From Mycteria americana (Eukaryota; Chordata; Aves; Ciconiiformes; Ciconiidae), in NCBI RefSeq assembly GCF_035582795.1, contig NC_134367.1, forward strand, positions 108,672,062 through 108,736,061: DNA of 64,000 nucleotides, given 5' to 3'. The notes beneath the pieces were generated by a model. The model was not told the DNA's origin. It searched no databases and was given only the letters and a program-made list of their open reading frames with translations. This document shows, one piece after another, positions 55,001-64,000 of the stretch. The first letter of the stretch is position 1; each line of letters begins with the position of its first letter. Position numbers and translations under genes: made by a program.

Positions 55001-58000
55001 TTAAAAAAAAAAAAAAAAAAAAGGACAGAACTGGTAGATAAGAAAACAAAACATTTCTTGAGAAGAAATATTAATCATAAGCTATTACCTGCAGGAGCTT
55101 TAGCTTGTGAACTGCTCCCAGCTCTCATGTTGGGCAGAGTTTGTGTTTTTAGTGGACCATCAGGTACCTGCAAAGCTTGTGTCCCATCTGAAAATGCTGG
55201 TTTCACCAAAAGTTCAGGTCTGGAAGCAATACGTGGCATAGTAGAGGACTGGATATAAGGACCTACTGCTGCCACTCGACTTGGAGCAGAAGCCACTGGC
55301 TGGTGTAAATTCCCATCTGAAGAAACCTGGGGGAGGGGAGAAAATGTAAAGAACATTATGCTTCAGTATCCATCCATCAGAGTTTGAAAAAGAAGTAAAA
55401 AAGGATAAAACAAGTAGAAAATGATACTCCAATATTAAAAATGCTTTTTTAAAAAAGCTTTAAGAGATATAAACATGAGGTAGTAATAGGTTAAAAAAAA
55501 AAATCCATGACAGCATAAGAAGAATTCTTGTCCATAAAGAGCAAGTAGGTTAACACCAATGTACCATGAAAAGTACTTTAATAATACAAGACTTCCACCA
55601 TGTATAGATAAAAACAACAAGGCTAGCATCTGAACAGCCTTCCCCACAAGCAAGTTTTTACTTCGGACTGTATGGGCCACAAATGAAATTAATTTTTTTG
55701 TTATTAAATATCCCACACTTACTGGTACATTCTCTTTCTGTTGCAGAGCTGCCTTTTTCTTCCACAGGCGCTCTCGCAGCTCATTAACACGCTTATCCAT
55801 GACTGCCACCTCCGAGTTGCGCTTGTTCAAACACTCCCTCTGTTGCTGCAGCTTGGCATTCTGCTCCTGGTTCAGTTTGTTCCTCAACTGAATAAATTCA
55901 GAAAGCGGGGGGGGGGGAGGAGAGGAAAACAACAAAAATCAAAACAAATTAACTTTCAGGATGGCAGACAGGAAACAGTTACAAAGAGAAAACCCTTCTA
56001 AAAAGTCAAGTCATGCTGGCAAACTCAGATTATTTTCTCCGGAGAAAGCGTTGGTTAGTCTCCAAATTTTGCAGAAAGGAAAGATACATACGCTGCGTGC
56101 TCCTTCCCCTGTTTACCTTGAACCCAGTACGACTCACCCTCCATCCTCAGCACGCAGAGAGCTGCGTGGCTGCATCAGGAACAGGAGCAACGGGATTTCT
56201 TTCCGACGAGGTAAGAAACAACCCAACCAACTTTTAGCCCTTAAAGTTGTGGGTCACGAGCTGGCTTTCCATTACCTGCAGCTCCTTGTACAGGCGGTCA
56301 AGCTCGGCTACAGCCGACTGGTTGTCGTGGTAACCATCAATTCGGCCATTCTTCAGCATCTCCAGTTGCCTGGTGAGTTCCTCTACCTTTGACACCGCCA
56401 GCACCAGCTCGCGCTGCTTTTGCTGGAACAGGCTGTTCATCTGTTCAATCTCCTCCACTGGAGAGGACGAGAGAGCACAATAGCTGCCCTGAGAAACAGA
56501 GGAGCGTGGGCTGCGGTTCCAAGGCAGCGGTTAAGGGGACGGCGAGCGCCCTGCCAGCCTCTGGAGCAGCGCTGGGCAGAGCCTGCAGCCGCCTGCCGCA
56601 AACTCACGGTCCCTGTGGAACCAGCTCTTCCTCAAAGCGTTTGTAAAAGCAAACGCGCTAGCAAGATTATGTAAATTCAGGCTACTTAGAGCACTAATGG
56701 GGAGGGAAAAAGAACTTTTTTTTTTTTTTTTTAGCTTTCTGAAGCATGGAAACAAACAAAACCACATCACCAGGCTGAATTTCATCTGTAGAAGCCTAAA
56801 TTCACTTAATGCTGAATTCCGCAGGAAGACACTCACTCAACCACAAGGCATATTTATGATATTTAAAACTCTGAATTTAGGTCGTAGGAACTCAAGGACA
56901 AAACACACGAGCTGTTATATTAAACAAAGACTCAGAGGGCTTTTTAGGGTCTACTACAAACAGCTGTCATCAGCTGCTCCCGCTGCCAAAACTGTTGCAT
57001 TATAGCACAAAGTTTAAGGAATCAATAAGAGTTCAAGCAAGTACCAAGATCAGACCTGCTGGGGAGCGTGCAGGGAAACAGACACACATGCTCCAAGACC
57101 TTGTGTTACTGTACCATCCTTCCATTCCTTTAAACTGATGTTTATTTTGTGCAGCAGAACCCAAACAGAAAATGCATTCTCCCCATAGAAAAACACTTTT
57201 GCTTTATCTGTAAAGCACAATGCTTCCTAATAAAACAATATAAATATATTTTACTTTAATAAACCAATATATTTTCATTTGAGTCCAGCTGGAAATGACA
57301 AGTTCTGTACAATATGTATAGAGGGAGGATGAAAAGTTAGGCAGAAGAATGTGTGTTGATATGAAGTCTGAAATAAATATTTAATGTTGCTGAACATTGC
57401 TGAACACATGCTGAACCGCAAGCACCCAACTAGTACTGTAGCAAGCCAGACACTAGTCAGATTTCCGTAATTAAAAAGAAAATACTCAGCCACTTTGGCC
57501 ATTAAGTTACCTCTTGCATAAGAGGCAACATGGGTATCAAGCCAAGCAAGTAACACTCTAAATGTGTGGGGTATTAACATCAAGGATGGAAAAAGTTACT
57601 GTGGTACACAAAGGTATTCAAGTAAGGAAAAAACCTACACTGTAATTAAAGAGCAGATATGCTAGGCTCAAAACACAGGGTGCCCTTATGGGATATTTTA
57701 AAATACAGTAAGAAAATATATTTTGTTCTAGGTCATTCAGGAGTTTTCTTGGTAAATACAAGATGTGAAATTGTTAAGATTAACATTTCCTGGAATGCTG
57801 TAAATACCTCTGAATCACTGAAATCACCAGAAATTTTAGAGTTCCAAGAACCACACCTCATGAAAAATCACAGGCTACTTTCCCCAAGCAGCAACTCACC
57901 TAATTTCCCATTGCTGAGTCTTTTTTGCTCCACATGGCCTTTCAGTGCTCTCACTTTCTTAAGTTTGGCTTCCTGATTCTCAGCAATTTCCTTTAATCGC

Positions 58001-61000
58001 TTCAGTTTTTCCTGTTCAGCAGCTTGCTGTTGCTGTCGCTGATCTTGCTGTTTCAGGAATTTCAGGCGCTGTTCCTGCAGTCGAGACAAGGAATTTTGCG
58101 TTTGGTGGTTGTTTTTTTTTTTAAATGAACTTGTGGTAAGGTACTGACAGAAACAGTCCCAAAACTTAAAAACAATTGCCACCGCAGCTCAGATCAGCTT
58201 TAGCCCAGTATCCTGACTTCCCAGAGCGTCAAGAGAAGTCTGAGAGAACAGAGCAAATACGTACCGATTCCGTCCCAATACAATCCTCCAGGTACAACCA
58301 TTCTGTACTACGAGAACCTACTGAAACAGAGGTGGTATCCATGTCTAACAGCCCTTGGTAAATTTTTCTTCCATGAAATTGCTCAAAACCCTTTGAAGCC
58401 TAAGAGAAATTTTAGCATTCATGTTCCATGGCATTTGCCAATTCCATTTAATCACTACTCGGCTCTTGAGTTGCAAGAGCTAATGATTATTTCCCTTCTA
58501 CCTTCTCCATGCTGCTTGTATTTTACAGATCTCTATCATACATCACATTTTAAACAACTGTAAGTCATGCTGGAGAATATTAGACATTCTTTATACAAAA
58601 TGTATTCCATAAATTATTGATAATTTTCATCACTCTTATTTTTACTAGTTCTGCTAGAACCTCCTTGAGATGGGGGATCACTGCACACCAAAGCTCTGAA
58701 AATTTACCTTTTCCTGGTAATGATCACTGCTATCACAACACAGGATGATTCAAGACACAGGAAAACCTTCACAGTGACCTAGTCCCCAGTTATACAACAG
58801 GCATCTCGATGGAAAGGATCCTTTTGCCTTTCCAAGAGTACAAAATGGTGCACTATCAGTTTCTGTATATAGATGTCTATATTTTAGAGCTAAAAGAAAC
58901 CACTAGATCACCTATAGAGACTTCCTTTAAATTACTAGCCATTACACATGGCTTCCAGTTCTGGAGATGATAGATTGTTCCAGTGGTAGGAGAACTAAGA
59001 CTTTCCCAAGCACCCACTAACACCCAAGACTACCACTGCTTACTAACATTAGAACTCAACACTGTCAAAAAAAAATTAAAAAAAAAAAAAATCACAGTCA
59101 TATTTAGAAACAGGGACTCCTCTGCACTTTGAATAAAAAAGGAGGAGTAAAAAGTGAGCTTGCCTTCCAGAAAAAAAGAGGCAGCACCTACAGTGTATGC
59201 ACTAGTTTAGAGTCAATCCCACGCAGGAAAATGTCAGAAAATAGATACTACAGCTCATGTCTAAAAAGAAAGTGCGTTTTTCCTCCTCCAAATCTATTTT
59301 TAATATTGCATGTGATTTCAGAAGGCAGGAAAGAGGCAATGGAAAGCCTCTCTTTGAAAGGGCGTCTAGGAAAGCAGGTTTGTTCCAGAGAGGCATGTTA
59401 AATGAAAAATTCTACCGGTGGGACACCCACAAGGCTACTCTTCTTCAAACCACAGGCAGCAGACAACTACCTGATGGGTGGCTATGCTGACTCAAACTTT
59501 TTTTTTTTTAATAATCTTGTATGACTCCCTTTCCAGTAAATATATGTAATGTTCATATTTCTGGTTTCATACATATAGTGACTACAGTGTTATTTATAAG
59601 ACCAAGGTCTATTACCATCACCTGTGAGTGAAACAGACAAAAGTTATGAAAGCTTAGGCTTCTCTTATATTTAACACATCTCAGCTGGAACTGAGAAGAG
59701 GGCAACATTCTGCCTTGGCAAATTAATCAGGGCAGAATAGGTATTTAAATGTGCTGCTATACCTCAAGTGAAAACTCTAATCACTTGGTTGATTGACTTC
59801 TTACATTTATAGTTGTACCTTCTTCATACCAGTTCTTACCATAAAACAGAAATAAAGTTTTGCTGGCTATTTTGACAAGCCATAGTACCACTTTGCAGGT
59901 GCTGCAGAACCATTAGAAAGCCATGGTTTGAAGCACTTCCCTGAGATACGATTATTGAAAGCCAAGGGAACCAAACAAGATGCTAAACATACAGGGGGCG
60001 GGGGGAACCCAGCTGATCTCAAAAGGAGAGGGAGACAGGGCTTCTGACAGAGGAACACTAGCAAGACAAGAGCCCCAGAGCAGCCTGCTTCCCCTGTAGA
60101 GCACATTCTGAAAGACATGGGAACTCCTCCACCCAGACAGCCGAGCACTCTTCAGGATGGGCTCACATTTAGCAATTCTCTGCCAAAAGCAGCATTTTCC
60201 ATGGTATTTTCAAGAGTAGCGTATACCAACAACACTTAAGTAAAATACAAAGTCCGTGTCACCATTCTGCAGATGTATTCAGGTATTTTTTTTCCCCCTA
60301 AATGATTCAGGAGCACCCTGTGTGCTTTCATTAGTTTTTCTGTTATCGTTCAGCAAACATTTTATAAATCACTCTCCTAGTTACTTTTATCACATACATG
60401 CCATCTTTTACAGACAGCTGCCCCAGGAAACCAAGCACATTGAACTCTATCAGGAGAAAGCAAGATATCATTACAGGACAGCATTATATCCAGAGACAAA
60501 AGCGTTGTTCAGTGATCAAACCGGTGAATGGCTGGTCACCACACAGAGTACAAATAGGGCTGGCGGAGCCACCAGGATGAATGACAATATATTAATGTTA
60601 TATGCTCTATCCTTTTAGTAAGCTATATGGTCACTTCTATCACTGGCATTATTTTAATGTTTTACTACTGGATATTTGCACAGGTTGACCTTCAAATTTA
60701 AAAAGAGGAAGCCAAAGAAAGGGAGCCCTCTGTTTATAAGAGGTAAAAAAAAAAAAAAAAAAAAACAAAAACTAACAAACACCAACAAATCCCCAACCTT
60801 CCCTCCACCTCACGTAACTCCTACTACCTTTGTTCCTGGCTGTAAACAATCCCATTCCAAACTCACCTTGTTAGCCAGCATTTGCTGTTGAGCCTCAATT
60901 TGTTGCTGCTGGCGTGATGCCATTTCCTGAAGTTCAGCCAGTGTCATATCCATCCTTGGAGCACTGACCTGTCAAAGAAAATCCAAAGCATGCTAAGTCT

Positions 61001-63941
61001 AGAATTTTTAATTTGGCTGGTGTGCAATTCAATAGAGCTACTGCAGAAAAGTATGCTAAAGGTCTTTTAAAAAAAATAGTAACAACTGAGTATCCAATAA
61101 AATAATTAGAAAGAAATGGCATATTTCCATGGTAAAAGAATAGTTGTAAGCTCATACACACGCGTAGCCCAATCCAGCAACACACATAGGCTGACGTCTC
61201 TTGAAACATTAATATTTCTAGCAAAATCCCAGCAGCATTTTAAAGAGGCGTTTCACAGCCCTTTATAATTAAGCTCAGCATGAATCAGCTTTGACTGACT
61301 GAGCCCAGAACGCTCAGCACACAGCACGATGGATCTGTGGTCGTAGGTGTATCGTTGCAATTCAAAGCACTTCAACGTAAGCTGAAGAAAATGGAAAGTT
61401 TAAATATAGTGGGGGGGGGAGGGAAATGCCACCACCGTCAAAGGTAGCACTATTATTACATTAGTTATCTGTTCACATGTTTCCTGAATCTAGATTCAAT
61501 CTTATATCCATAATTATGTCTTCTGGAGCAGAAATAAGTGACAGACAATGGATTCAATGCTGAAACACTAACTGGTCTCAACTTGAAATCTGGAACTAAG
61601 GCATCTCTGACACAAAACTGAATGTGAAAATAATCAATGAACTGAAGGAAAACAAGAGAAAATTTTCAAGGGGAGTAGAAAAGGGAAAGTACACTGAATT
61701 TGTATGGGTGAACTCGGAGCAGCAAACACAGATATGGCAGCCAATGGATCCGAGAGACATCTTAAGAACTGAAATCAAGGGTGATAATTGTCAGAGGCTT
61801 TGTGTCTGTTTTAGAGCAGTCAGTAGGAATCCCTCCAAAATAGTCTCTTCGTTTCCAGGGTAGGATTTGCACCAGTATCTCAAAGGAAGGGAAGCCTCCA
61901 TTTTCACTATACTGGCCATTGCATCAAGCACTTACTCCATTCTCTATTCTTCGATCACCAGGCACTTTCACACCATTTCGTTTTAAGGCTGGATCTTGAG
62001 ACCTTTGTCCAGTCCCTAGATAGAAATACAGGATAGGCAAAGATGGTAAGGTATTTTAGGATTTTTCTTATCCCTTTAGACATAGGATTCAATACAAAAG
62101 GAGAAACAATACAATCGCTTTGGTTTAGCACCTGAACATCTGTCCTTCCCATGCTCTTGCCACTAAGATAAACTTAACTGATGACACAAGATATTTTATG
62201 AAGAGGCTGCTGTTCAATGTCAACATTTATTTTAAGATAGAAGACTGTTTAAAAGCAGACAAACAAAAAAAGCTTAACCAACAGTAGGCTATTTCAATAT
62301 CTCTCCCACAGTCAACAGGCCCCTAGTAAGTCTGCATTACAGAGGAATAGTTACAAAAACATGTTCCCCTCTGCAAATGACACAAGAATATCTGGTTAAT
62401 TCACAGAGAGGCATTTGGACCACAATGTCTTAAAACCAGCATCTAGATGTTCTGGTGTGCCTTTGTCAACTCTCTCACAGAGAATATGAATAACAATAGT
62501 TAAAGGTTAGTTGCCCATCACGAAAGATGCACCATTTAATCTACAGCTGATTATTCACACATAACAAAGTTTAAAAGCACGAAATTTTTTCTTCCTGGCA
62601 GTCACTGTGACAGTAAAGATGATACTTAACTAGAATCCTACTTTAACATTTCCATCAAATTATGTACAAATGGTGTTCAGATGCCAAATACCAAGCTCAC
62701 TCATTTCCCTGTAGGACATACATGTAATACAGGATGAAGCCATCTCTGTTAGCTTCTTGCCCACTTGATGCCTATTTCAAGAGCATATTCCCGCAAGACT
62801 AACTGCAGAGCTCCTAACTATTAATTTACTTTTCCTCAAACATATTGCTTAGCAATGCCGTGGCCAATAAAATACCAATAATCCTTATACTACAAGCACC
62901 CTGGACTTGAAAAATTACAACTAAACTGACAACTAAACTGCACTGTAAGATCCTTAGTAGATAGAGATGGCACAGCTTTAACTTTCCATGTACTCATTCT
63001 ATCATCATTACACACTTCAAACATCAAGATACATTTAGCCATTTTAACATATGCTGGGCACAATGCCACTTAACATAAATGCAGTATTTCCAATACTGAG
63101 GAAGATTACGAAGGATGAAAACAGAAAAAGGGGAGGAAGAAAAATCCAGTAGACTGATTTAAAGGTAAAAGTCTTAAGGATTCTACTGAAGAGATTAATA
63201 TGGGATGCACAGAAAAACCTTGAAAAGCAAGAAGTCATCTTTATAGGTTTCACATTTAGATTTACAATGCATAGATATTACATTCTCAGAGAATTTGACT
63301 AGGCAGTTCATTTAATTCTATTCCTGAAACTAAAACGTGTAGATTATGGGAGAAACATCAAAGAACTCTATCTTTGGCCAAGTACACTAAGTTTGTCATC
63401 CTGGTAAAGTATCACCCAGGTGAAACATCCTAAGCCTAAATAATAAATTACATTACTGGACAACAGTTTGGTTACTAGATTTAAAAAACTGACTATCACA
63501 GGTCTCTAGGTATTTAGCTGTGGCTAATATATTTAACACAGGATGCCCTTGGTGCTGTGGTGATAACCAGCTCTAGAAAACCTGCAAGAGTTTCAATTTG
63601 AATTTAACATCCCCAGACCTGGCAAGTGAGGACCAAATCTTTACTAAAATGAACAAGTTTTCTGTTACTAGCATTCTCTATTCATAAAAAAATAACAATC
63701 AGACCAAAAAGGGCTGCAACACCATACTGACTACCAACATTAATAAATAACATATGCAAGCCGTTTCCTTAACCTTGAGGAATGAAATGAAACTTAGACA
63801 AACGAACCCGATGAGATCAATACCTACCTGCTTCCCGGCAGGGAGAGCGTTCATGCCGAAGAAAGAAACGAACCTCACTTCTCTGCATCCCAAAGCGCTG
63901 CAAAATATCCAGCATCCGTTCATTATCGGCTATGGGACGTT
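40029..63941 (-). CDS. TP53BP2: TP53BP2 (ASPP2, apoptosis-stimulating of p53 protein 2), 16 coding exons to the stop; 5' end outside window
   Basis: This gene encodes a scaffold that binds p53 family proteins, PP1 and others, promoting p53-driven apoptosis and acting in cell polarity. Sixteen exons join in one frame to 3275 nt, about 1091 residues. Order: the end of the N-terminal ubiquitin-like region ([18 protein letters not shown]), a Gln-rich coiled coil (fragment residues about 66-265), a long Ser/Pro-rich region with PPPPY and the [20 protein letters not shown] block, the RVKF PP1-docking motif, ankyrin repeats (about 885-1000), and an SH3 domain (about 1020-1078) with EWWWARL. The terminus is [13 protein letters not shown]. 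Human ASPP2 (1128 aa from memory) has about 52 residues before the first one here, so two upstream exons are expected past 64000. CAPN2 converges from the left, as in human. Confidence 0.96.
42135..42200. repeat. Perfect 33-bp tandem duplication, two copies
   Basis: GTATGGGGGCATAACTGAAA followed by GTATCTATTATTT is repeated directly, 42135-42167 and 42168-42200, with no mismatch. Confidence 0.95.
42731..42766. repeat. 18-bp tandem duplication, two copies
   Basis: TAACCCACTCTGCCAGGG is followed directly by TAACCCACTCTGCCAAGG, with one mismatch. Confidence 0.9.
42919..43118 (-). CDS. TP53BP2: TP53BP2 exon (fragment residues 1012-1078), SH3 domain
   Basis: This 200-nt exon encodes [60 protein letters not shown] and LG: a full SH3 fold with ALYDY-like GLWDY, the Trp cluster and the VPRNLL strand. 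The donor is GTGAGT. Confidence 0.97.
43119..46200 (-). other. TP53BP2 intron between ankyrin and SH3 exons (3.1 kb)
   Basis: AT-rich unique sequence with a purine-rich (GA) tract near 43155-43195. I recognise no exon or transposon. Confidence 0.75.
46201..46367 (-). CDS. TP53BP2: TP53BP2 exon (fragment residues 956-1012), ankyrin repeats
   Basis: This 167-nt exon encodes [40 protein letters not shown] and [10 protein letters not shown]. The acceptor is TTGCAG and the donor GTAAGT. Confidence 0.97.
47437..47570 (-). CDS. TP53BP2: TP53BP2 exon (fragment residues 912-956), ankyrin repeats
   Basis: This 134-nt exon encodes [20 protein letters not shown] and [14 protein letters not shown], with the next Trp split. 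The acceptor is AATAG and the donor GTAAGG. Confidence 0.97.
48169..48306 (-). CDS. TP53BP2: TP53BP2 exon (fragment residues 866-911), PP1 motif and start of ankyrin region
   Basis: This 138-nt exon encodes [20 protein letters not shown], then [24 protein letters not shown] (48241-48252) is the known PP1-docking motif. The acceptor is CACAG and the donor GTACAA. Confidence 0.96.
50210..50991 (-). CDS. TP53BP2: TP53BP2 large exon (fragment residues 605-865), proline-rich with PPPPY motif
   Basis: This 782-nt exon encodes [11 protein letters not shown], the conserved block [60 protein letters not shown], then an acidic, variable part and [21 protein letters not shown] (50294-50308) is a ligand for WW domains; YAP1 is a reported partner of the mammalian protein. 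The donor is GTAAGT. Confidence 0.97.
51339..51828 (-). CDS. TP53BP2: TP53BP2 exon (fragment residues 442-605), proline-rich
   Basis: This 490-nt exon encodes [59 protein letters not shown] and [12 protein letters not shown]. The donor is GTAAGC; the frame stays open for about 190 bases beyond it. Confidence 0.96.
52626..52762 (-). CDS. TP53BP2: TP53BP2 exon (fragment residues 396-441)
   Basis: This 137-nt exon encodes [19 protein letters not shown] and [17 protein letters not shown]. The acceptor is AACAG and the donor GTATGC. Confidence 0.95.
53070..53091. repeat. (GT)n microsatellite
   Basis: About 11 GT dinucleotides in a TP53BP2 intron. Confidence 0.9.
53193..53321 (-). CDS. TP53BP2: TP53BP2 exon (fragment residues 353-396)
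   Basis: This 129-nt exon encodes a Ser-rich, weakly conserved segment with [20 protein letters not shown]. The acceptor is TCCTAG and the donor GTATGT. Phase and position match the family; its residues are the least familiar of any exon here. Confidence 0.9.
54789..54813. repeat. (AAAT)n microsatellite
   Basis: About six AAAT units in a TP53BP2 intron. Confidence 0.9.
55089..55326 (-). CDS. TP53BP2: TP53BP2 exon (fragment residues 274-353)
   Basis: This 238-nt exon encodes [34 protein letters not shown] and [18 protein letters not shown]. The acceptor is CCCAG and the donor GTAATA. Confidence 0.95.
55723..55887 (-). CDS. TP53BP2: TP53BP2 exon (fragment residues 219-273), coiled-coil end
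   Basis: This 165-nt exon in phase 0 encodes [40 protein letters not shown] and LQQKENVP. The donor is GTAAGT. The frame stays open for nearly 290 bases into the next intron. Confidence 0.96.
56276..56457 (-). CDS. TP53BP2: TP53BP2 exon (fragment residues 158-218), coiled coil
   Basis: This 182-nt exon encodes [36 protein letters not shown] and [16 protein letters not shown]. The acceptor is TCCAG and the donor GTAATG. Confidence 0.96.
56458..60866 (-). other. TP53BP2 introns between 56458 and 60866 (non-coding parts)
   Basis: Includes the 2.8-kb intron 58075-60866. I see a T-run at 56717-56732, A-rich runs near 59067-59090 and 60744-60764, and no recognisable element or exon other than 57900-58074. 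Confidence 0.7.
57900..58074 (-). CDS. TP53BP2: TP53BP2 exon (fragment residues 100-158), coiled coil
   Basis: This 175-nt exon encodes [40 protein letters not shown] and [12 protein letters not shown], a charged helical region. The acceptor is CTGCAG and the donor GTGAGT. Confidence 0.96.
60867..60968 (-). CDS. TP53BP2: TP53BP2 exon (fragment residues 66-99), coiled-coil start
   Basis: This 102-nt exon encodes [20 protein letters not shown] and a Gln-rich run ending QQMLANK. The acceptor is GACAG and the donor GTGAGT. Confidence 0.95.
60969..63827 (-). other. TP53BP2 introns between 60969 and 63827 (non-coding parts)
   Basis: AT-rich unique intron sequence on both sides of the exon at 61936-62015. 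Nothing else is recognised. Confidence 0.7.
61936..62015 (-). CDS. TP53BP2: TP53BP2 exon (fragment residues 39-65)
   Basis: This 80-nt exon encodes [20 protein letters not shown] then RRIENG. The acceptor is TCTAG and the donor GTAAGT. Confidence 0.94.
63828..63941 (-). CDS. TP53BP2: TP53BP2 exon encoding the end of the ubiquitin-like domain (first exon in window)
   Basis: This 114-nt exon encodes [20 protein letters not shown] and [18 protein letters not shown]. The acceptor is TTTCAG and the donor GTAGGT. It begins with the last two bases of a Glu codon and probably corresponds to human exon 3. Confidence 0.93.
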
Positions 63942-64000
63942 CTGAAAAGGTAAAATGGCAGTTGACTATTACATCCCTATGTAGCTTGGGCACATACCAA

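Larger units (their letters stand above)
51829..55088 (-). other. TP53BP2 introns between 51829 and 55088 (non-coding parts)
   Basis: They hold a (GT)n microsatellite at about 53070-53091, an (AAAT)n microsatellite at about 54789-54813 and an A-run near 55003-55022. No further coding exon is required by the frame. Confidence 0.75.

Overview
This is vertebrate nuclear DNA, most likely from a bird. The evidence is spliced genes with GT-AG introns, a CR1 LINE 3' end of the kind typical of birds and other reptiles, an old MIR-type SINE relic, one GC-rich CpG-island promoter, and compact introns. The gene order CAPN8(-) / CAPN2(+) / TP53BP2(-) is the one I know from human 1q41. The species cannot be named from the sequence alone. 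Nothing prokaryotic (operon, CRISPR array, IS element) is present.

Layout. Positions 1-3291 (minus strand) hold the first two coding exons of CAPN8, a calpain large subunit; the rest of the gene lies beyond position 1. Positions 3292-9915 are intergenic between two calpain paralogues arranged head to head. A CpG island at about 9730-10620 marks the CAPN2 promoter. Positions 9916-37713 (plus strand) hold the complete CAPN2 coding sequence: 21 exons, 2103 nt, 700 residues. I placed every splice junction by reading frame, and the catalytic Cys105, His262 and Asn286 all fall at the expected numbers. Positions 37714-40028 are the convergent 3' ends of CAPN2 and TP53BP2. Positions 40029-63941 (minus strand) hold 16 coding exons of TP53BP2 (ASPP2), about 1091 residues from the end of the N-terminal ubiquitin-like region to the stop codon. 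The 5' exons lie beyond position 64000.

Function. CAPN2 and CAPN8 encode Ca2+-dependent cysteine proteases with a PEF (penta-EF-hand) domain; CAPN2 pairs with the small subunit CAPNS1. TP53BP2 encodes a p53- and PP1-binding scaffold with coiled-coil, proline-rich, ankyrin and SH3 parts. The three genes are neighbours by ancient synteny, not members of a shared pathway.

Most notable result. CAPN2 has three unusual introns. Intron 16 looks like a minor-spliceosome (U12-type) intron, with donor GTATCCTTT and branch site TTCCCTTAAC 10 nt from the acceptor; it splits the second EF-hand loop. Introns 8 and 10 are GC-AG introns whose GC donors are required by the reading frame. A 12-nt microexon follows intron 10. 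I found no new gene system in the window.
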